Assembly: GCF_001591645.1 (NCBI RefSeq)
Contig: NZ_BCVH01000011.1
Coordinates: 97,055 to 161,054 of the forward strand
Reading direction: 5' to 3'
DNA from: Robertmurraya korlensis NBRC 107688
GTDB taxonomy: Bacteria; Bacillota; Bacilli; Bacillales; Cytobacillaceae
DNA length: 64,000 nucleotides
The first letter of the stretch is position 1. Each line of letters starts with the position of its first letter. A program made the translations under genes and the position numbers. The notes under the pieces were generated by a model. It searched no databases. It worked only from the letters and a program-made list of their open reading frames with translations, and was not told the DNA's origin. Shown here piece after piece: positions 62,616-64,000 of this stretch.

Positions 62616-63479
62616 ATGAATCGAAAAAAGACATCTGGGGTCCATCCGAAGGTAGAAGTATTATTAGAATACATATATGTATTAATTGGATCCGCTATCG
62701 TGGCGGTTGCGTTTAACTTATTTTTATTACCCAATCAAATCGCTTCTGGTGGAGTCAGTGGGATATCGACCATTCTATATTCCCTGTTTGGATTTGAACC
62801 AGCTATTGTTCAATGGACTTTTAATATTCCTTTATTTATTGCTGGGGTTCTTTTGCTAGGGAAGAATTTTGGTATGAAAACACTAGTAGGAACGATTTTT
62901 CTTCCCTTGGTCGTTTTTTTAACAAATCAAACTGAGCCTTGGACGAATGATCCCTTGTTAGGTGCCTTGTTCGGAGGAATCGGAGTGGGTCTTGGGTTAG
63001 GCATTGTGTTCCGTGGAAAAGCGTCAACAGGTGGGACGGATTTGGCGGCTCAGATTATTAATAAATACACGGGGCTCACACTTGGAACATGCGTAGCGAT
63101 TATCGACGGGTTAATTGTCCTGTCTGCTGCGATCGTGTTTGATATTGAACGCGGCTTGTATGCATTGATTGCCTTGTATGTAACAACAAAGACAATTGAC
63201 CTCGTCCAAATTGGTCTTGGGCGCTCGAAAATGGCGATGATTATAACGAACCAACAGGCGGAAGTACGCGAAGGCATACTGAATAAAATCGACCGTGGTG
63301 TGACAAAACTATCAGCATACGGTGGGTATACGGATCACGAGCGGCCTATTCTTATGTGTGTGGTTGACCAAACAGAGTTCACTAAATTGAAACAACTAGT
63401 AAAAACCATTGACCCATCTGCATTTGTCATCGTTATGGATGCCTCCGAGGTGCTCGGTGAGGGTTTCAAACGAGCCTAG
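62616..63479 (+). CDS. yvjA: YitT-family (DUF161/DUF2179) membrane protein
   Basis: This 287-aa protein has an N-terminal membrane part (five helices, FNLFLLPNQIASGGVSG and GKASTGGTDLAAQII) and a C-terminal soluble DUF2179 domain (about 215-280, with KIDRGVTKLSAYGGYT and MCVVDQTEFTKLK). The family may move small solutes; the substrate is unknown. ATG 62616 follows AAAGGAGACACGG. In B. subtilis yvjA lies between prfB and cccB, the same order. Confidence 0.85.
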   Translation: MNRKKTSGVHPKVEVLLEYIYVLIGSAIVAVAFNLFLLPNQIASGGVSGISTILYSLFGFEPAIVQWTFNIPLFIAGVLLLGKNFGMKTLVGTIFLPLVVFLTNQTEPWTNDPLLGALFGGIGVGLGLGIVFRGKASTGGTDLAAQIINKYTGLTLGTCVAIIDGLIVLSAAIVFDIERGLYALIALYVTTKTIDLVQIGLGRSKMAMIITNQQAEVREGILNKIDRGVTKLSAYGGYTDHERPILMCVVDQTEFTKLKQLVKTIDPSAFVIVMDASEVLGEGFKRA

Positions 63480-63531
63480 TATTGGTATAATATTACCGAC
63501 TATGTATTTTTTTCCTTAGGGGGGAGTTTGG

Positions 63532-63849
63532 ATGAAAAAGAAGCTTCTTGCAGTATTGATGGGATCGCTATTTGTACTAGCTGCTTGTGGTGGTGGAGAA
63601 GAAGCAAGCGATGACACGGCGACAGCTACTGGGGGAGACGCTGAAAAGCTATACGGGCAAAAATGCTCAAGCTGTCACGGTGGAAACCTTGAAGGTGGAG
63701 TAGGGCCAAAGCTTGATGCGATTGGTGCTAGTCTATCAAAAGAAGAGATTGAACATGTAATTGCCAATGGCCAGGGCGCAATGCCGAAGGGACTTCTCGA
63801 AGGTGCAGATGCTTCGACCGTTGCAGAGTGGTTAGCTGGAAAGAAATAA
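63532..63849 (+). CDS. cccB: Cytochrome c551, membrane-anchored lipoprotein
   Basis: This 105-aa protein has a lipoprotein signal (MKKKLLAVLMGSLFVLAACG, lipobox LAAC), a Ser/Thr/Asp linker and a single haem-binding CxxCH (CSSCH) with the distal methionine in GAMPKGLL. It carries electrons on the outer face of the membrane. GGGGGGAG precedes ATG 63532. An IS3-type element begins 23 bases after the stop, so the native terminator may have been displaced. Confidence 0.94.
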   Translation: MKKKLLAVLMGSLFVLAACGGGEEASDDTATATGGDAEKLYGQKCSSCHGGNLEGGVGPKLDAIGASLSKEEIEHVIANGQGAMPKGLLEGADASTVAEWLAGKK

Positions 63850-63872
63850 TTTGTGATGAAAAACGTCCTGGT

Positions 63873-64000
63873 TGAAGTGAACCAAAAAAGTTAGACAAAT
63901 ATTCTATGCGACCTGTTGGACATGAGTCCGGTATTCAATCGGACTCATGTCTTTTAATTTTCCTTTCATCCGTACATTGTTGTAATAGTAAATATAATCG
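63873..64000 (-). mobile_element. IS3-family element, right end (cut by window edge)
   Basis: The minus strand reads the C-terminal 31 codons of an IS3-type OrfB transposase (DYIYYYNNVRMKGKLKDMSP), ending at a TAG at 63904-63906. The terminal inverted repeat begins near 63873 (TGAAGTGAACCAAAAAAG, then TTAGACA). The rest of the element lies outside the window. Confidence 0.82.
63904..64000 (-). CDS. IS3-family transposase OrfB, C-terminal end (partial)
   Basis: The fragment runs from the window edge to a TAG stop at 63904-63906 on the minus strand. The typical IS150-group tail YYYNNVRMKGKLKDMSPIEY is seen, followed by RTHVQQVA. The catalytic DDE part is outside the window, so whether the enzyme is intact is unknown. 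Confidence 0.8.
   Translation of the reverse strand, partial: DYIYYYNNVRMKGKLKDMSPIEYRTHVQQVA

Noticed and set aside
1..64000. CRISPR arrays, tRNA and rRNA genes, prophage
   Set aside because: I saw no regular direct repeats with unique spacers, no tRNA-like cloverleaf and no phage structural genes; the only arrays are the FN3-type gene repeats and the 20-bp intergenic units.

Overview
The window looks like the chromosome of a low-GC, motile, sporulation-lineage Bacillaceae bacterium. It keeps the Bacillus subtilis order degS-degU, degV, comFA-comFC, yvyF-flgM-flgN-flgK-flgL-yviE-fliW-csrA-hag, then fliD, fliS-fliT-hpf and secA-prfB-(yitT-like)-cccB. Large accessory blocks are inserted at hag/fliD and at hpf/secA. 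Shine-Dalgarno sites are strong, TTG and GTG starts are common, and many sigma-D (flagellar) promoters of the form TAAA-N14/15-nCCGATAN are visible.

Layout. 1-4360: end of degS, degU, a 51-codon Sda-like gene, degV, comFA and comFC (no comFB). 4390-9650: a palindrome-rich regulatory gap, then the late flagellar operon yvyF to csrA. 9720-12920: three tandem flagellin genes, each with its own sigma-D promoter, CsrA-type leader and terminator. 12960-32800: a flagellin-glycosylation island. It has two Maf-type glycosyltransferases around an unknown 116-aa protein, then an apparently full GDP-sugar legionaminic acid set (LegB, LegC, PtmE-like, LegH-like, LegI, LegG, LegF) with two Gfo/Idh oxidoreductases. 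A tailoring set follows: GNAT-like protein, two duplicated FkbM methyltransferases, a third oxidoreductase, an acyl-AMP ligase, an acyl carrier protein and a NodB-type deacetylase. 32870-36670: fliD (minus strand), flaG, fliS, fliT, hpf.

36790-56260 separates hpf from secA, which are neighbours in B. subtilis. It holds a DUF2920-type hydrolase, a sigma-D operon for a BMP lipoprotein and a chemoreceptor, a split chromate transporter, a DUF1028 protein, a giant 1885-aa secreted repeat protein, the ribose operon rbsRKDACB, and a SEC-C zinc-motif protein. 56300-64000: secA, prfB (with the classical +1 frameshift), a BCCT transporter, a small unknown protein, a YitT-family membrane protein, cccB, and the end of an IS3-family element at the window edge.

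How it works together: most of the window serves motility. Sigma-D/FlgM timing, FliW-CsrA control of flagellin translation, export chaperones (FlgN, FliS, FliT), cap and junction proteins, and nonulosonic-acid decoration of flagellin form one programme. The most striking observation is that the giant repeat protein has a near-consensus sigma-D promoter followed by a class-I cyclic-di-GMP riboswitch and a terminator-like hairpin. That ties a large surface or matrix protein to both the swimming programme and the motile-to-sessile second messenger. A second candidate for new biology is the ACP/acyl-ligase/GNAT/FkbM tailoring set attached to the legionaminic acid genes.
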